IMG/VR virus record: IMGVR_UViG_3300049216_000064
Span: 1-46,248 of that record
Strand: one strand, 5' to 3'
DNA from: a virus
Length of the DNA stretch: 46,248 bases
The translations under genes were made by a program, and so were the position numbers. The notes below the pieces were generated by a model. It did not search any database. It was not told where the DNA came from and saw only the letters and a list, made by a program, of their open reading frames with translations. This document shows, piece after piece, positions 38,534 through 46,248 of this stretch (position 1 is the stretch's first letter; every line of letters begins with the position of its first letter).

Positions 38534-39538
38534 TTAGCAACCGTAGTACTGCTGGACAGTCTGGGGACGATTAATCTTGACTACGCCAATGTTGGCGAGG
38601 TACAAGAACTCAAACGCACCCGAAACAATCGACGGAGGAGCACCAAACCGAGTGATCTCCTGCGGGATACCTAGCGACAGGCAATCCTTATCATACTTGT
38701 AAGCTACGATAAGCTGCGTACCGCCAGGACCCTGAGCGTCCAACCACTGAGGAAGCGGGTAGAACTCAGGAATAATGCCAAAAGCCGAACCAAGATAATT
38801 CTTCTTGACATAGTCTTGAATCGAGGCATAACCCGAAGGTCCACCAACTACCGCCATTGGCTGAGTGATCTGGAGGTACTGAGCCGTAGGAATCAGAAAC
38901 CGGTCAGGCATAGCTCCCGGCGCATTACCACTGGCGTTCCAGTTGGTTTGAGCCATGAAGTTAAAGTCCTGAAGAATCTGAGTCGCCGTCTTAGTTGACC
39001 AGGTCGTCGTGGTCCCTGTACCAGTAGCCGGCAGAGAAGTGCTGGTTACTGCTGGGTTGTTGACAAGCCCAGCTTGACCACCGAATCCCGCATAAGTGCG
39101 AGTATCGAGGGTCTTGCTGTAGTCAACCCGAACTCCCTTATCAAGGAGGTCCTGAGGACTCCGACCAACCTGAGCCATCCGAAGAGACTCAACGATCGGA
39201 ATACGGACCCGAACCTGATAGGGGAATACCGGCCAGGTATCCTGATTGACGTTGTACTCAATCACTCGCGAATCGTTGGTCTGAGAACCGGCCGAATTAT
39301 CCCGGGGTCCGCGGAAATCAACGTTGTGAGCGATGTGGTTCATAATCCAGCCACCGCCCCGATCGATTGGAATGTCGCGGAGATACGTATAGTTCTCCAG
39401 CGGCAGTCTTACGACTGGGTCAAGCTTCGCAAGCTCTGCCATGAGAAAAGTCTGACCGGTAGCAGCCGCGGCGGCATCGGACAGAATCTTTCCACTGCGC
39501 AGAGCGATGAGACTCTGTTCGTATTGTTTGGGATTCAT
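38534..39538 (-). CDS. Major capsid protein (DUF2184)
   Basis: 334 residues. MNPKQYEQSLIALRSGKILS, RDIPIDRGGGW, MPDRFLIPTAQYLQI and ITRFGAPPSIVSGAFEFLYL match DUF2184 major capsid proteins of the E217/Bcep-type phages (HK97 fold). Follows the cement protein; AAAGG precedes the ATG. Codons here are more biased than in neighbours, as expected for the most abundant virion protein. Confidence 0.88.
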   Translation of the reverse strand: MNPKQYEQSLIALRSGKILSDAAAAATGQTFLMAELAKLDPVVRLPLENYTYLRDIPIDRGGGWIMNHIAHNVDFRGPRDNSAGSQTNDSRVIEYNVNQDTWPVFPYQVRVRIPIVESLRMAQVGRSPQDLLDKGVRVDYSKTLDTRTYAGFGGQAGLVNNPAVTSTSLPATGTGTTTTWSTKTATQILQDFNFMAQTNWNASGNAPGAMPDRFLIPTAQYLQITQPMAVVGGPSGYASIQDYVKKNYLGSAFGIIPEFYPLPQWLDAQGPGGTQLIVAYKYDKDCLSLGIPQEITRFGAPPSIVSGAFEFLYLANIGVVKINRPQTVQQYYGC

Positions 39539-39557
39539 CTTTTTACCTTTCCGCCGA

Positions 39558-40118
39558 TTAGGCTATGGTCCGAGCTAAGATAGTAACCTGAGCCGTAAGA
39601 TCAGTTTCGAGATAACCTGTCTTCCACTTCAGATTGGTGAGAGCGACAGTGTTGGCACCATCAGTAACAGCCTCAAGACCACCAACAACGCCGTTAGGAA
39701 TAGCCCCATTCAGAGCCACTCGAATGTAGACGGTACCACCCGCAGTAGGAGTTCCATTGTTGCAGGTTACGTTAACCGTCCCCTGAACCAGGCCATCCAT
39801 AATCGTGCCAGGCAGATAAACACCACCAGGAGTTACAGCATCAAGAGAGCCTTGAGAGTTGTAAGCTGGATTAATGTTTACGTTGCTGACAGCAATCCCC
39901 ATAGGAGTAGCTGCTGTAACCGTACCGCCACCAGCGACAAAAGTCTTAACGCTGGAGTAGGTGTTGTTAGTGTTGAGAACAATGGTCTCGCCAAAAGCAA
40001 CAGAGAGAGTGTCCGTAGGATTGACTTGCCGGGCAGTGCGGAGTGAGTAACCCTCGTTACTGATGTTACCGACGAAGCCGAGATAAAGTCCTTTAACAGG
40101 AATTATAGTCGCGGGCAT
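39558..40118 (-). CDS. Capsid cement/decoration protein
   Basis: 186 residues, beta-rich, with FGETIVLNTNN, PMGIAVSNVNINP, GGVYLPGTIMDGLVQGTVNV and a Thr/Ala-rich C-terminus. It matches structural cement proteins that sit next to DUF2184 capsids. AAAGGAG precedes the ATG, which overlaps the scaffold stop by one base. Confidence 0.75.
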   Translation of the reverse strand: MPATIIPVKGLYLGFVGNISNEGYSLRTARQVNPTDTLSVAFGETIVLNTNNTYSSVKTFVAGGGTVTAATPMGIAVSNVNINPAYNSQGSLDAVTPGGVYLPGTIMDGLVQGTVNVTCNNGTPTAGGTVYIRVALNGAIPNGVVGGLEAVTDGANTVALTNLKWKTGYLETDLTAQVTILARTIA

Positions 40119-40843
40119 TATTTATTCTCCTTTAAGCAGGTATTTTGATGCTTCTCCATACCTACTCGGTACGGCACTCCCTCGAAGCAAGTACACACAG
40201 GCCCCTCAGTCTTGGTCACAGAGGATGAGTCTGTGGCAAGCTTTTCAGGAATCTTTGAAACAGCCAAGGCTTTGTAGGGATTAACCTTAGCCGCGTTAAG
40301 CGACTTAACCGCTCCATTATAGCCATCCAGAGCGAGCTGTTCCATCTGAGTCCGCTTTGCCTTGGGCTTAGAGGCAATGACAGCTACAATTGGCTTCGTG
40401 GACTTAATGTATTCACGAACAGAGTCATTGGCCTGCTTGAGAACACTCTCGCCTGGGTCATTGATCTCATCAGCGTCGGTAACCATCTTTTCATCCTCTT
40501 CAGCGGCAGGTTTTTCATCCTGCTCTTCTTCGCCTTCAGTCTTGTCGCCCTTACCGGAATTTCCGGTCTGCTCTTCGAGGTCTTCGAGGCTCTCATCAGC
40601 ATCGTGAGCAGGTTTGTGCTCACCCTTAAGGAAAGACATCAGAGCTTCCTTATCACCACCAGCATCGCAGTAGCCTTTGCAGGCAGCCATGTGCTCAGCG
40701 TGAGGCTCATCGTCTTTCTTCTTTTCAGGTTCTTTGACCTCAGAGCCTTTCAACTCCTTAGCCGCCTCTACAATCTCCTCAGGACTGGCGTCAGTAGCAA
40801 ATTGCTTCCACCCCAATCCGAGAATCTTATCCATCAGTGACAT
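40118..40843 (-). CDS. Nested scaffold protein from internal start
   Basis: Within the DUF2213 frame, ATG 40843 (residue 216) is preceded by AAGGAG (40855-40850), six bases away. It would give a 241-residue product starting MSLMDKILGLGWKQF, exactly the scaffold part without the protease. This is the C/Nu3 arrangement of lambda. The internal ribosome-binding site is as good as those of real genes here. Confidence 0.65.
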   Translation of the reverse strand: MSLMDKILGLGWKQFATDASPEEIVEAAKELKGSEVKEPEKKKDDEPHAEHMAACKGYCDAGGDKEALMSFLKGEHKPAHDADESLEDLEEQTGNSGKGDKTEGEEEQDEKPAAEEDEKMVTDADEINDPGESVLKQANDSVREYIKSTKPIVAVIASKPKAKRTQMEQLALDGYNGAVKSLNAAKVNPYKALAVSKIPEKLATDSSSVTKTEGPVCTCFEGVPYRVGMEKHQNTCLKENK

Positions 40844-41488
40844 AGTGTTCTCCTTCTTAACTGATTTAGTTTCTGGTTGAGGAGGAACGAACTCAACCTC
40901 TGGAATAGCTGAGTCTTTGATAGCTATCAAAGGTCCTGCGCGTCCCTTTTCTACTATGGCCACGTGATTACCGCGAAGTTTTGTCATCACGATAGTCCCG
41001 TCGTCCAATCTTTTAAGTACGAGACTGTAGCCTAAACTAACATCACGTACCGCATCCTCAGAGTCTGGATTATTCTCTGGGTAGACCTTCTCGATAAGAG
41101 CAGGGTCCTTAATATGAATATCGCCTTGAAGAGTTACTTCGTCGTCGACTTCAGGACCAGGCTTTATATTCTGAACATGACCGCAGTGAAGTTCTCTTTC
41201 GTTATCAGCCAAGACAGGCTTACCACTAGGATGCTCATCTACAGCCGTTTTACCCTCAAGAGACTTAATAAAGTCTTTGTCTAGGACTTCATTCTTGGGT
41301 CTAAACACCTTATAGCGGGTATCGGGCTCTAGTCCCCAGTCAGGGTCATAACCAGGAAACCCTACAAGCTCTTTTCCGAGATACTCCTGAAATCCCGATC
41401 TACAAAGGGGTACATTCTCGCAGATAAGATAACCTTCAGGAGTCTTGGAAATGTTTTTACTCAGCATTAGTGAGTAATACTTTGCCAT
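40118..41488 (-). CDS. DUF2213 prohead protease with C-terminal scaffold
   Basis: 456 residues. Residues 1-~190 are DUF2213: LEGKTAVDEHPSG, EDAVRDVSLGYSLVLKRLDD and LRGNHVAIVEKGRAG (protease-like His and Ser regions). The remaining ~250 residues are charged, helical and Glu/Lys-rich with a small Cys/His-containing end, as in scaffolds. It probably cleaves itself and the scaffold during capsid maturation. A second start inside the frame may make the scaffold alone. Confidence 0.8.
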   Translation of the reverse strand: MAKYYSLMLSKNISKTPEGYLICENVPLCRSGFQEYLGKELVGFPGYDPDWGLEPDTRYKVFRPKNEVLDKDFIKSLEGKTAVDEHPSGKPVLADNERELHCGHVQNIKPGPEVDDEVTLQGDIHIKDPALIEKVYPENNPDSEDAVRDVSLGYSLVLKRLDDGTIVMTKLRGNHVAIVEKGRAGPLIAIKDSAIPEVEFVPPQPETKSVKKENTMSLMDKILGLGWKQFATDASPEEIVEAAKELKGSEVKEPEKKKDDEPHAEHMAACKGYCDAGGDKEALMSFLKGEHKPAHDADESLEDLEEQTGNSGKGDKTEGEEEQDEKPAAEEDEKMVTDADEINDPGESVLKQANDSVREYIKSTKPIVAVIASKPKAKRTQMEQLALDGYNGAVKSLNAAKVNPYKALAVSKIPEKLATDSSSVTKTEGPVCTCFEGVPYRVGMEKHQNTCLKENK

Positions 41489-41497
41489 GGTTACTCC

Positions 41498-42340
41498 TTA
41501 TTCTAAGCTCTCTATGGGCTCAGATTCTTCACTGGATACTAATCCATGTTTTGAGTTATGTTCGATATCGAGATGTTTACCTGTTGTATGATTCTTTAAT
41601 CTCACCACTTTATTAGACCCATTTTCATGTCTAGAGCTAGACTTATTAGGGTCAGCACCATGAGTATGGTATGTATGTTCATACGGCTTAAATCCACTTT
41701 CACGGGCTTCTTTGAAATGTTTATGAAGTTCTGGATTAAAATCCTCAGCTAATTCTTTTTCCTCATAAGCATATGGATAACTACTATTTCCACCACCATG
41801 CTTTTGAGATATTCTCTGAGCTAACGCATGAGCTTGACTTTTATAGCTATTATAGTCACTATTATTAGGATGTTCTCCACGATGATGAGCAGCTAGCATT
41901 TCACGAGGAGTTTTATAGGTTTCAGTATCAGCGTGCTTTTTAGCATCCTCAGCTAATTCTTCTCCATCATCATGCTGTAAACTCTGCTTAGCAATCTTCC
42001 TCTGCATCGTGCTTCCCCACTTATAGGCAGACTTTGCATCAGGGAAACCGCCTCTAACTGCCTTATCCCGCTCGTGGCCAGCTCCAGCTGCGTAAGAACC
42101 TTGCTCATTAGGACCAGAAATCTTGACCCTAACCTTCTCAGGAGAGACTGCATCTTCCATTGAATCCATCGCAGGAATATCTTGAAAGCGACCATCAGTG
42201 TTTTCAAAAGCAGAGTCCAGACTCATTGAAGGTATTCCAAACTCAGTAGGAATAACAGGAGTTCTCTGAGCCACCGGTACTGATTGCGTGATGGAGGGGC
42301 CAGAGCTGAACGTGTGAATCATGTCGTGAATTGGTTTCAT
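41498..42340 (-). CDS. Hypothetical His/Asn-rich protein in head operon
   Basis: 280 residues, A+T-richer than neighbours. The N-terminal ~70 residues are Pro/Ser-rich; residues ~80-200 have many His, Lys and Glu. The C-terminal part (HKHFKEARESGFKPYEHTYH) resembles a segment of the 45.5-kb gene. AAGGA precedes the ATG. Function unknown; perhaps a minor head protein. Confidence 0.5.
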   Translation of the reverse strand: MKPIHDMIHTFSSGPSITQSVPVAQRTPVIPTEFGIPSMSLDSAFENTDGRFQDIPAMDSMEDAVSPEKVRVKISGPNEQGSYAAGAGHERDKAVRGGFPDAKSAYKWGSTMQRKIAKQSLQHDDGEELAEDAKKHADTETYKTPREMLAAHHRGEHPNNSDYNSYKSQAHALAQRISQKHGGGNSSYPYAYEEKELAEDFNPELHKHFKEARESGFKPYEHTYHTHGADPNKSSSRHENGSNKVVRLKNHTTGKHLDIEHNSKHGLVSSEESEPIESLE

Positions 42341-42342
42341 GT

Positions 42343-42525
42343 CTAGGGTCCTTGTCTTTTAGGAAGTGGTTTCACCGGAACTGAAGCATCCTGATACGCA
42401 CTCAGGCCAAGTCCTGGTGCTGGCGAGATAACGCAGCCGCTGTTTCCACCGCCGTTGCCCGCGTCGTAATAGCCAGAAGAAGCAGGAGGCTTATACTGCT
42501 CTAAAGCGGAGTTTCCAGTGTTCAT
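42343..42525 (-). CDS. Small Gly/Pro-rich protein
   Basis: 60 residues, rich in Gly, Ser and Pro, likely disordered. ATG overlaps the stop of the Mu F-like gene (ATGA) and the frame ends 2 bases before the next gene, so it is probably real. Role unknown. Confidence 0.5.
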   Translation of the reverse strand: MNTGNSALEQYKPPASSGYYDAGNGGGNSGCVISPAPGLGLSAYQDASVPVKPLPKRQGP

Positions 42526-43385
42526 GCGGCTAACCTCGATTCGATGCCTGACAGATTAGCAAATTTCTGTCTAGTCATATACTCAATATGACCATTGAGA
42601 TAGACTCTTACTGAAGTTTTCTTAGCTGAGAATAAATCCTCAAGCGTAAGAACAGGTCGGCAGAAACAACGACAGTTAGGGGCATCTCCTGCGATGTATC
42701 TTCCAAGAACTGGCTTTCCGCCGTTAAGTTCTTCAGGAGAAGGTAAGTCACTCCAGAAAACCACGACTCCGTCCATGATTCTATGGGATGGTCGAACTCT
42801 CTGATCCTCAGAAGTGTCCCAAACAAAGCAAGGTATTCCAAGGTCCTCACTACGAATTCTGGTAAGGTTGGAACTAGCCGAACTAGTTCCTGTTCTAGCC
42901 AACATCTTAATCTTAGTGTTAACCAGAGTTGGGAATTTCAGCTTTAAAATGCTTGAGATAGCATCAGGCCGGATTCCTCGTTGTTGCGCTCCTGCAATCT
43001 CTTCCATAAGAGATTTAGCCACATCAGCAGGTATATCAGAAATGTAACGTGCTGTTTCTGAGATGTAGTCATTAAGTTGTTTCCGCCCTCTTGAATCAAG
43101 TTCCTCTTTTAGGAGGTTGTAGATTTGAGGCCCGCCCTGAGCTTTAAAGGCGGCTTGTCTCCAGTCTTTTAAGTTGGAGACATTCACTCGTGTTATCATA
43201 TTGACAGCCACAGAAGTAGCCGACTGGATAACACTCTTTCTGGTGCTTAGATCAACAAGCTCTCTAAGCCAATACTCATCACTGACGTCCTTAAGTCTTA
43301 CAGGTAACCAAGATCGAACTACTTTCGAGATTAAAGTACGGTAGGTAACTTCCAGTTGTGTAGGAGGAGAAAATAAAGCACTCAC
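42522..43385 (-). CDS. Phage Mu F-like head morphogenesis protein
   Basis: 287 residues starting at GTG 43385 with AGGAG. The second half has IKMLARTGTSSASSNLTRIR, VWDTSEDQRVRPSHRIMDG and GDAPNCRCFCRPVL, the SPP1 gp7/Mu F signature (PF04233). It is a minor capsid protein ejected with or packaged beside the DNA. Follows portal and InPase-like genes. Confidence 0.85.
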   Translation of the reverse strand: MSALFSPPTQLEVTYRTLISKVVRSWLPVRLKDVSDEYWLRELVDLSTRKSVIQSATSVAVNMITRVNVSNLKDWRQAAFKAQGGPQIYNLLKEELDSRGRKQLNDYISETARYISDIPADVAKSLMEEIAGAQQRGIRPDAISSILKLKFPTLVNTKIKMLARTGTSSASSNLTRIRSEDLGIPCFVWDTSEDQRVRPSHRIMDGVVVFWSDLPSPEELNGGKPVLGRYIAGDAPNCRCFCRPVLTLEDLFSAKKTSVRVYLNGHIEYMTRQKFANLSGIESRLAA

Positions 43386-43386
43386 T

Positions 43387-43821
43387 CTAAACTCCTGCAG
43401 GCTTAGACTTATCTGCCGTCTTTAACCATTCTTTAAACTTACTTACAGTCATTAAGATGATTGACTGGAAAATAGATGCACCCGAGGTATGATTGATTAT
43501 ATAGCGATTTTTTGCATATGACTCTGAGGGATACCCTAGCATCACCTTGTGTTCATCAAATTCACTAGGATTGCCCATCACACCCTGGTTTACAACGTAG
43601 ACCCTCCTGGCCTCAAGATGTTTTCCAAGGTAACAGTCGACGTCATCGCCGTCTGCTCCTACGTAGCCTTCGATGTAGCCGTAGTCGTCGAGCATCTTAT
43701 GATGCCAGTCTTTACCGTATCGAATACTTCCAACAGGATTTTCGATAACTACGGTAAGACCTTTAAAATGCTTTACGTCAGGAGCAAGCCTTGGAGGAGT
43801 ATGACCTAGAGGAAGATTCAC
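43387..43821 (-). CDS. InPase-like (inorganic pyrophosphatase-type) protein
   Basis: 144 residues starting at GTG 43821 directly after the portal stop. LTVVIENPVGSIRYG, DYGYIEGYVGADGDDVDCYL (with the DGDxxD metal motif of pyrophosphatases) and FDEHKVMLGYPS match the phage InPase domain. These stand alone or fuse to head proteins. Enzyme activity and role in the virion are unknown. Confidence 0.75.
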   Translation of the reverse strand: MNLPLGHTPPRLAPDVKHFKGLTVVIENPVGSIRYGKDWHHKMLDDYGYIEGYVGADGDDVDCYLGKHLEARRVYVVNQGVMGNPSEFDEHKVMLGYPSESYAKNRYIINHTSGASIFQSIILMTVSKFKEWLKTADKSKPAGV

Positions 43822-45483
43822 TCACTTAATCCTCCAAGAATTGATTTTTCCAAGCATCCACTCAAGCAGGCTATCCGCATCTTTAGGAGCGGAATCTGTA
43901 AGGTACTTAGCCGAATCTCTTAACTCGTGCTTAGTGCCCTTGGGTTTGTCACCAACCCTAGGAGGCTCCTTAGCCTCTTGATCTTGATCACCCCCTTCTT
44001 GCTGTTCCCCTGGCGCTTCTCCTGCTATTTCCTGCTCGAGCTCCATCTGATCTAAGCCGATCTCACTGGCAAACTTATCAGGAGTAGCTTCAATGGCCGC
44101 TTGAGTAATGTTGGTTGCGAAGCCGTTTCTCTTGCTGGCCTGCATAAGCTCTGTGCGAGCTTCTTTCTTGGTCAGTAGATCGGCATTGTAGGCTTGAACC
44201 ACGGTGTTTGTAGTCACTGTGGCCATGTCCATGCGTTCTCGCTCGGTCATGGTACGAGTCGGCGCCCAGTGGTATTCTAGGTCATCTGGGACCATTCCCC
44301 AGGTGCTCATAGCGATAATAGGCAGGAGCTTGTCGATGATGGCCCCGTCTTCACTGGTTCTCTTCTGGTCTACTTTATCATAGTAGAGCTGGAGTCCCGA
44401 CTCACCAGTGTTGCTTAAACCGCCTTCGCGGCCAAAGATAAGCTCATAAGGAATCTCGCAGGCAGCGGCTAAGTCCTTCATGAATTCGTGGTACATCTCA
44501 GAAACGCCACCAAATCCATACTGAGTCTGTTCTAAGTGGCCGTCCTTGCCGAGGACCAGCAACCCCTGATTGTTGAGAAGAGTACTAATCTCAGACATAC
44601 GAGACGCAAAGTTATTGTAAGACTTGTTAGTCCCACCAGCGCCAGACATCAATGTGGCCAGTTGAGGCTCTACAATAGAAAGAATCTGAGCTCTAGTCAG
44701 TAGAGAGACGATGTTCCAAGAACTGTAGTCTCTCTTACGAAGCTCATCAAACACAATCTCTACTTCAGACATTCCCCAATAGAGTTCAACCTGAACTTCC
44801 CACTGAGGAAGCTCTCGGCCAGTAAACCGAAGAATCCGACTGTGGTGTATATTGACGTTGCCTGAGTCCATGATGGCGTTATAGTAAGTCGGCAGGCCAA
44901 AGCTAGTCGGGTCTTGAATGTTACTGTTGATCTGAGGACCAGGGATAATTCCCGACCAGCGGTCTAAGGGTATGAGCCCCTTATAAGTTCCCAGATTAAT
45001 GTCGTCTAGATTTAGAGGCTGCATCAGATCATCATGACCGTCGATGACTATGACGCAGGCGGCTCCACCAAAGAGTCTACCCCACTTACGAGCTGTCCTT
45101 AACTTAGACAGAGTAGCGGTATCTTTGACTACCTTGTTGAACATGTTAACTTGTTCAGGAGATAGCTCAGTGTCTAAGATTGGGAATGATTTGTAGATGT
45201 CTTCAGCAAACTGATCGATTACTTTACGAATAACCCATGAGCTGCGGTACAAACTCAAAATTAGGGGATAGTCTTCAGTAAGGCGAATCAAAGGATACTG
45301 GCCAGCTTGGGCTAAGTTAGGGGTACCGTCACCAAGTCTAGCTGGGGCGTTGCTGTAAGAGTCGGTAGCTATTCCTCTTACGTAGTTTTGATCATCATTC
45401 TTAGGAAGAGGACGATTTCTTTTAGAGCTAGGCTTAGCCTTTGGTCCACTAGACAATTTTACAGCTGTCTTCTTGGGTGCCAT
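43822..45483 (-). CDS. Portal protein (DUF1073)
   Basis: 553 residues. SSWVIRKVIDQFAEDIYKSF, WGRLFGGAACVIVIDG, LIPLDRWSGIIPGP and CEIPYELIFGREGGLSNTGE are DUF1073 blocks. The C-terminal ~90 residues are acidic with Gln/Glu repeats and probably disordered. Portal rings pass DNA through the head vertex. AAAGGA precedes the ATG. The terminase genes should lie further upstream, outside the window. Confidence 0.88.
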   Translation of the reverse strand: MAPKKTAVKLSSGPKAKPSSKRNRPLPKNDDQNYVRGIATDSYSNAPARLGDGTPNLAQAGQYPLIRLTEDYPLILSLYRSSWVIRKVIDQFAEDIYKSFPILDTELSPEQVNMFNKVVKDTATLSKLRTARKWGRLFGGAACVIVIDGHDDLMQPLNLDDINLGTYKGLIPLDRWSGIIPGPQINSNIQDPTSFGLPTYYNAIMDSGNVNIHHSRILRFTGRELPQWEVQVELYWGMSEVEIVFDELRKRDYSSWNIVSLLTRAQILSIVEPQLATLMSGAGGTNKSYNNFASRMSEISTLLNNQGLLVLGKDGHLEQTQYGFGGVSEMYHEFMKDLAAACEIPYELIFGREGGLSNTGESGLQLYYDKVDQKRTSEDGAIIDKLLPIIAMSTWGMVPDDLEYHWAPTRTMTERERMDMATVTTNTVVQAYNADLLTKKEARTELMQASKRNGFATNITQAAIEATPDKFASEIGLDQMELEQEIAGEAPGEQQEGGDQDQEAKEPPRVGDKPKGTKHELRDSAKYLTDSAPKDADSLLEWMLGKINSWRIK

Positions 45484-45500
45484 TAGCTAAGTCCTTTCTT

Positions 45501-45773
45501 TTAATCTTTTAAACTTCTCTTTAATCCAGCAGGAGTTTTAAAGTTTTTATTACCTCCAGTACTACCACTAATTCCTTTTTCAGAGTGACTAAATATTGTC
45601 ACTAAAGGTTTTTCAGGGTTTTGTTTATTGTGATAAGTGTTTTGGCGTTCATCACTGCCTTCATATCTAGTTTGTCCAGATGAAGGAGCATATCCTTTTT
45701 CTCGAAGAACATTGTGATAAGGCTTAATAGGATGAGCATCGTTAAGAACAGAATAACCACCATCGATAGCCAT
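45501..45773 (-). CDS. Hypothetical A+T-rich gene
   Basis: 90 residues; the ATG overlaps the previous stop (TAATG). It has PYHNVLREKGYAPSSGQTRYE, IFSHSEKGISGSTGG and FKTPAGLKRSL. Base composition is more A+T-rich than the portal gene. The pattern recalls a small fold with a G-aromatic and a His strand; see the 41.5-kb gene. Function unknown. Confidence 0.5.
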   Translation of the reverse strand: MAIDGGYSVLNDAHPIKPYHNVLREKGYAPSSGQTRYEGSDERQNTYHNKQNPEKPLVTIFSHSEKGISGSTGGNKNFKTPAGLKRSLKD

Positions 45774-46072
45774 TAGGTTTTTCTCCTGCTGTTCTTAGTC
45801 TTTCCACTAGAAAGAATAAAGCGACCATCATCTTTACGAGCGTGAAGAGACTCGGTAAAGCGCTTGTCATCAACTATAGCATCCTCGGCGTCGTGTCCTA
45901 AAGAAGGGCTTCTCTCTCCTTTTTCAAGGGGATGAAGACTAAGACCGGTACCCCAGCCGCCGTCTGGGTCCTGCTTTAAAGAAGTATGAAAAGGCTTGGC
46001 CAGACTGTCAAACTCGCCAGAATCCCCTATGATAGGAAGATTGTAAGCAGAGGAACCCATGGGGATTGGCAT
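45773..46072 (-). CDS. Hypothetical protein
   Basis: 99 residues starting at ATG 46072 with AAGGAG upstream. It has SLGHDAEDAIVDDKRF and a Lys-rich basic end (KTKNSRRKT). Mostly polar, likely partly disordered. It belongs to the pre-portal group of small genes. Confidence 0.5.
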   Translation of the reverse strand: MPIPMGSSAYNLPIIGDSGEFDSLAKPFHTSLKQDPDGGWGTGLSLHPLEKGERSPSLGHDAEDAIVDDKRFTESLHARKDDGRFILSSGKTKNSRRKT

Positions 46073-46076
46073 TAAG

Positions 46077-46247
46077 CTACTCCTTAATCTTCTTGGCGTA
46101 CTCTTTGATTTCTCCTGGCTTCATCTTAGAAGGAAGACCTTCTGGGGCTCGATAAGACTGAGCATGGATGTTTCGATCAAGTTTCTCAGGACTGTTGTTA
46201 TACCGAGGAATTCCAGCCTCAGGATCACCAGAATGAGTCTCAGTATC
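46077..46247 (-). CDS. Hypothetical protein, 5' partial (cut by right edge)
   Basis: An open frame with no stop back to the right edge; 56 residues are seen, ending SKMKPGEIKEYAKKIKE and TAG at 46077. The visible part is polar with RYNNSPEKLDRNIHAQSYR. It lies one operon position before the 45773 gene and carries that gene's ribosome-binding site in its last codons. Function unknown. Confidence 0.5.
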   Translation of the reverse strand, partial: DTETHSGDPEAGIPRYNNSPEKLDRNIHAQSYRAPEGLPSKMKPGEIKEYAKKIKE

Positions 46248-46248
46248 G

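Noticed and set aside
1-46248. Integrase, attachment site or transposase marking a prophage or insertion sequence
   Set aside because: None was found. A small XRE regulator alone does not show lysogeny.

Overview
The window is part of the genome of a tailed, contractile (myovirus-like) phage, or of a prophage carrying the same genes. No integrase, excisionase or clear host gene is seen. It has two arms that face each other. Bases 1-19651 are read on the + strand and hold small early genes, three tRNA genes, a replication module and a nucleotide-metabolism/DNA-modification module. Bases 46248-19829 are read on the - strand and hold the virion and lysis genes. The arms meet at a strong hairpin near 19.69 kb. 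Both edges cut genes (a DUF551-like gene on the left, a small virion-operon gene on the right). The terminase genes are not in the window and probably lie beyond the right edge, upstream of the portal.

Left arm. Bases 1-1675 carry small genes, the first four visibly richer in G+C than what follows. A 235-base regulatory gap then leads into short overlapping unknown genes, an XRE regulator, a pyrimidine-dimer-glycosylase-like protein and tRNA-Leu(TAA), tRNA-Arg(TCT) and tRNA-CAT (probably Ile2). These tRNAs read TTA, AGA and ATA, which suggests a host richer in G+C than the phage. Replication uses a SNF2-type helicase, a Cys-containing conserved protein that may bind ssDNA, an archaeo-eukaryotic-type primase, a DnaQ-like exonuclease, a small protein ending in a beta-clamp motif, a UvrD-like helicase and a family A DNA polymerase. 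No DnaB-type helicase or DnaG-type primase was seen.

The most interesting block is 13.47-19.65 kb: a P-loop deoxynucleotide kinase fused to a uracil-DNA-glycosylase-like domain, a thymidylate-synthase-fold enzyme with the Asp that marks dCMP hydroxymethylases, a dCMP deaminase, the polymerase, a frame-disrupted small gene, a GT-B-like glycosyltransferase candidate, a PD-(D/E)XK nuclease candidate and a MazG-like pyrophosphohydrolase. Together they look like a compact equivalent of the T4 hydroxymethylcytosine pathway (gp56, gp42, gp1, cd, beta-gt).

Right arm, in transcription order (- strand): small unknown genes, portal (DUF1073), InPase-like protein, Mu F-like head protein, DUF2213 protease with a nested scaffold start, cement protein, DUF2184 major capsid protein, DUF4054 and other neck proteins, DUF3383 sheath, DUF3277 tube, tail chaperones joined by a -1 frameshift signal, tape measure with a lysozyme-like domain, baseplate genes (Dit-like, plug, hub, Gp138 spike, gp25-like, J, DUF2612), tail fibre, a large chimeric tailspike, and a lysis cassette (membrane protein, glucosaminidase, holin candidate, lipoprotein).

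Regulation visible in the sequence: three copies of a promoter whose -35 lies inside a GTTGT-GT-ACAAC dyad; three copies of a ~55-bp element with covarying arms; a set of mutually exclusive hairpins at 13.0-13.1 kb; and several terminator hairpins. The host is uncertain. The style of the G+C-rich tailspike recalls Acidobacteriota-type proteins, but this is only inference.
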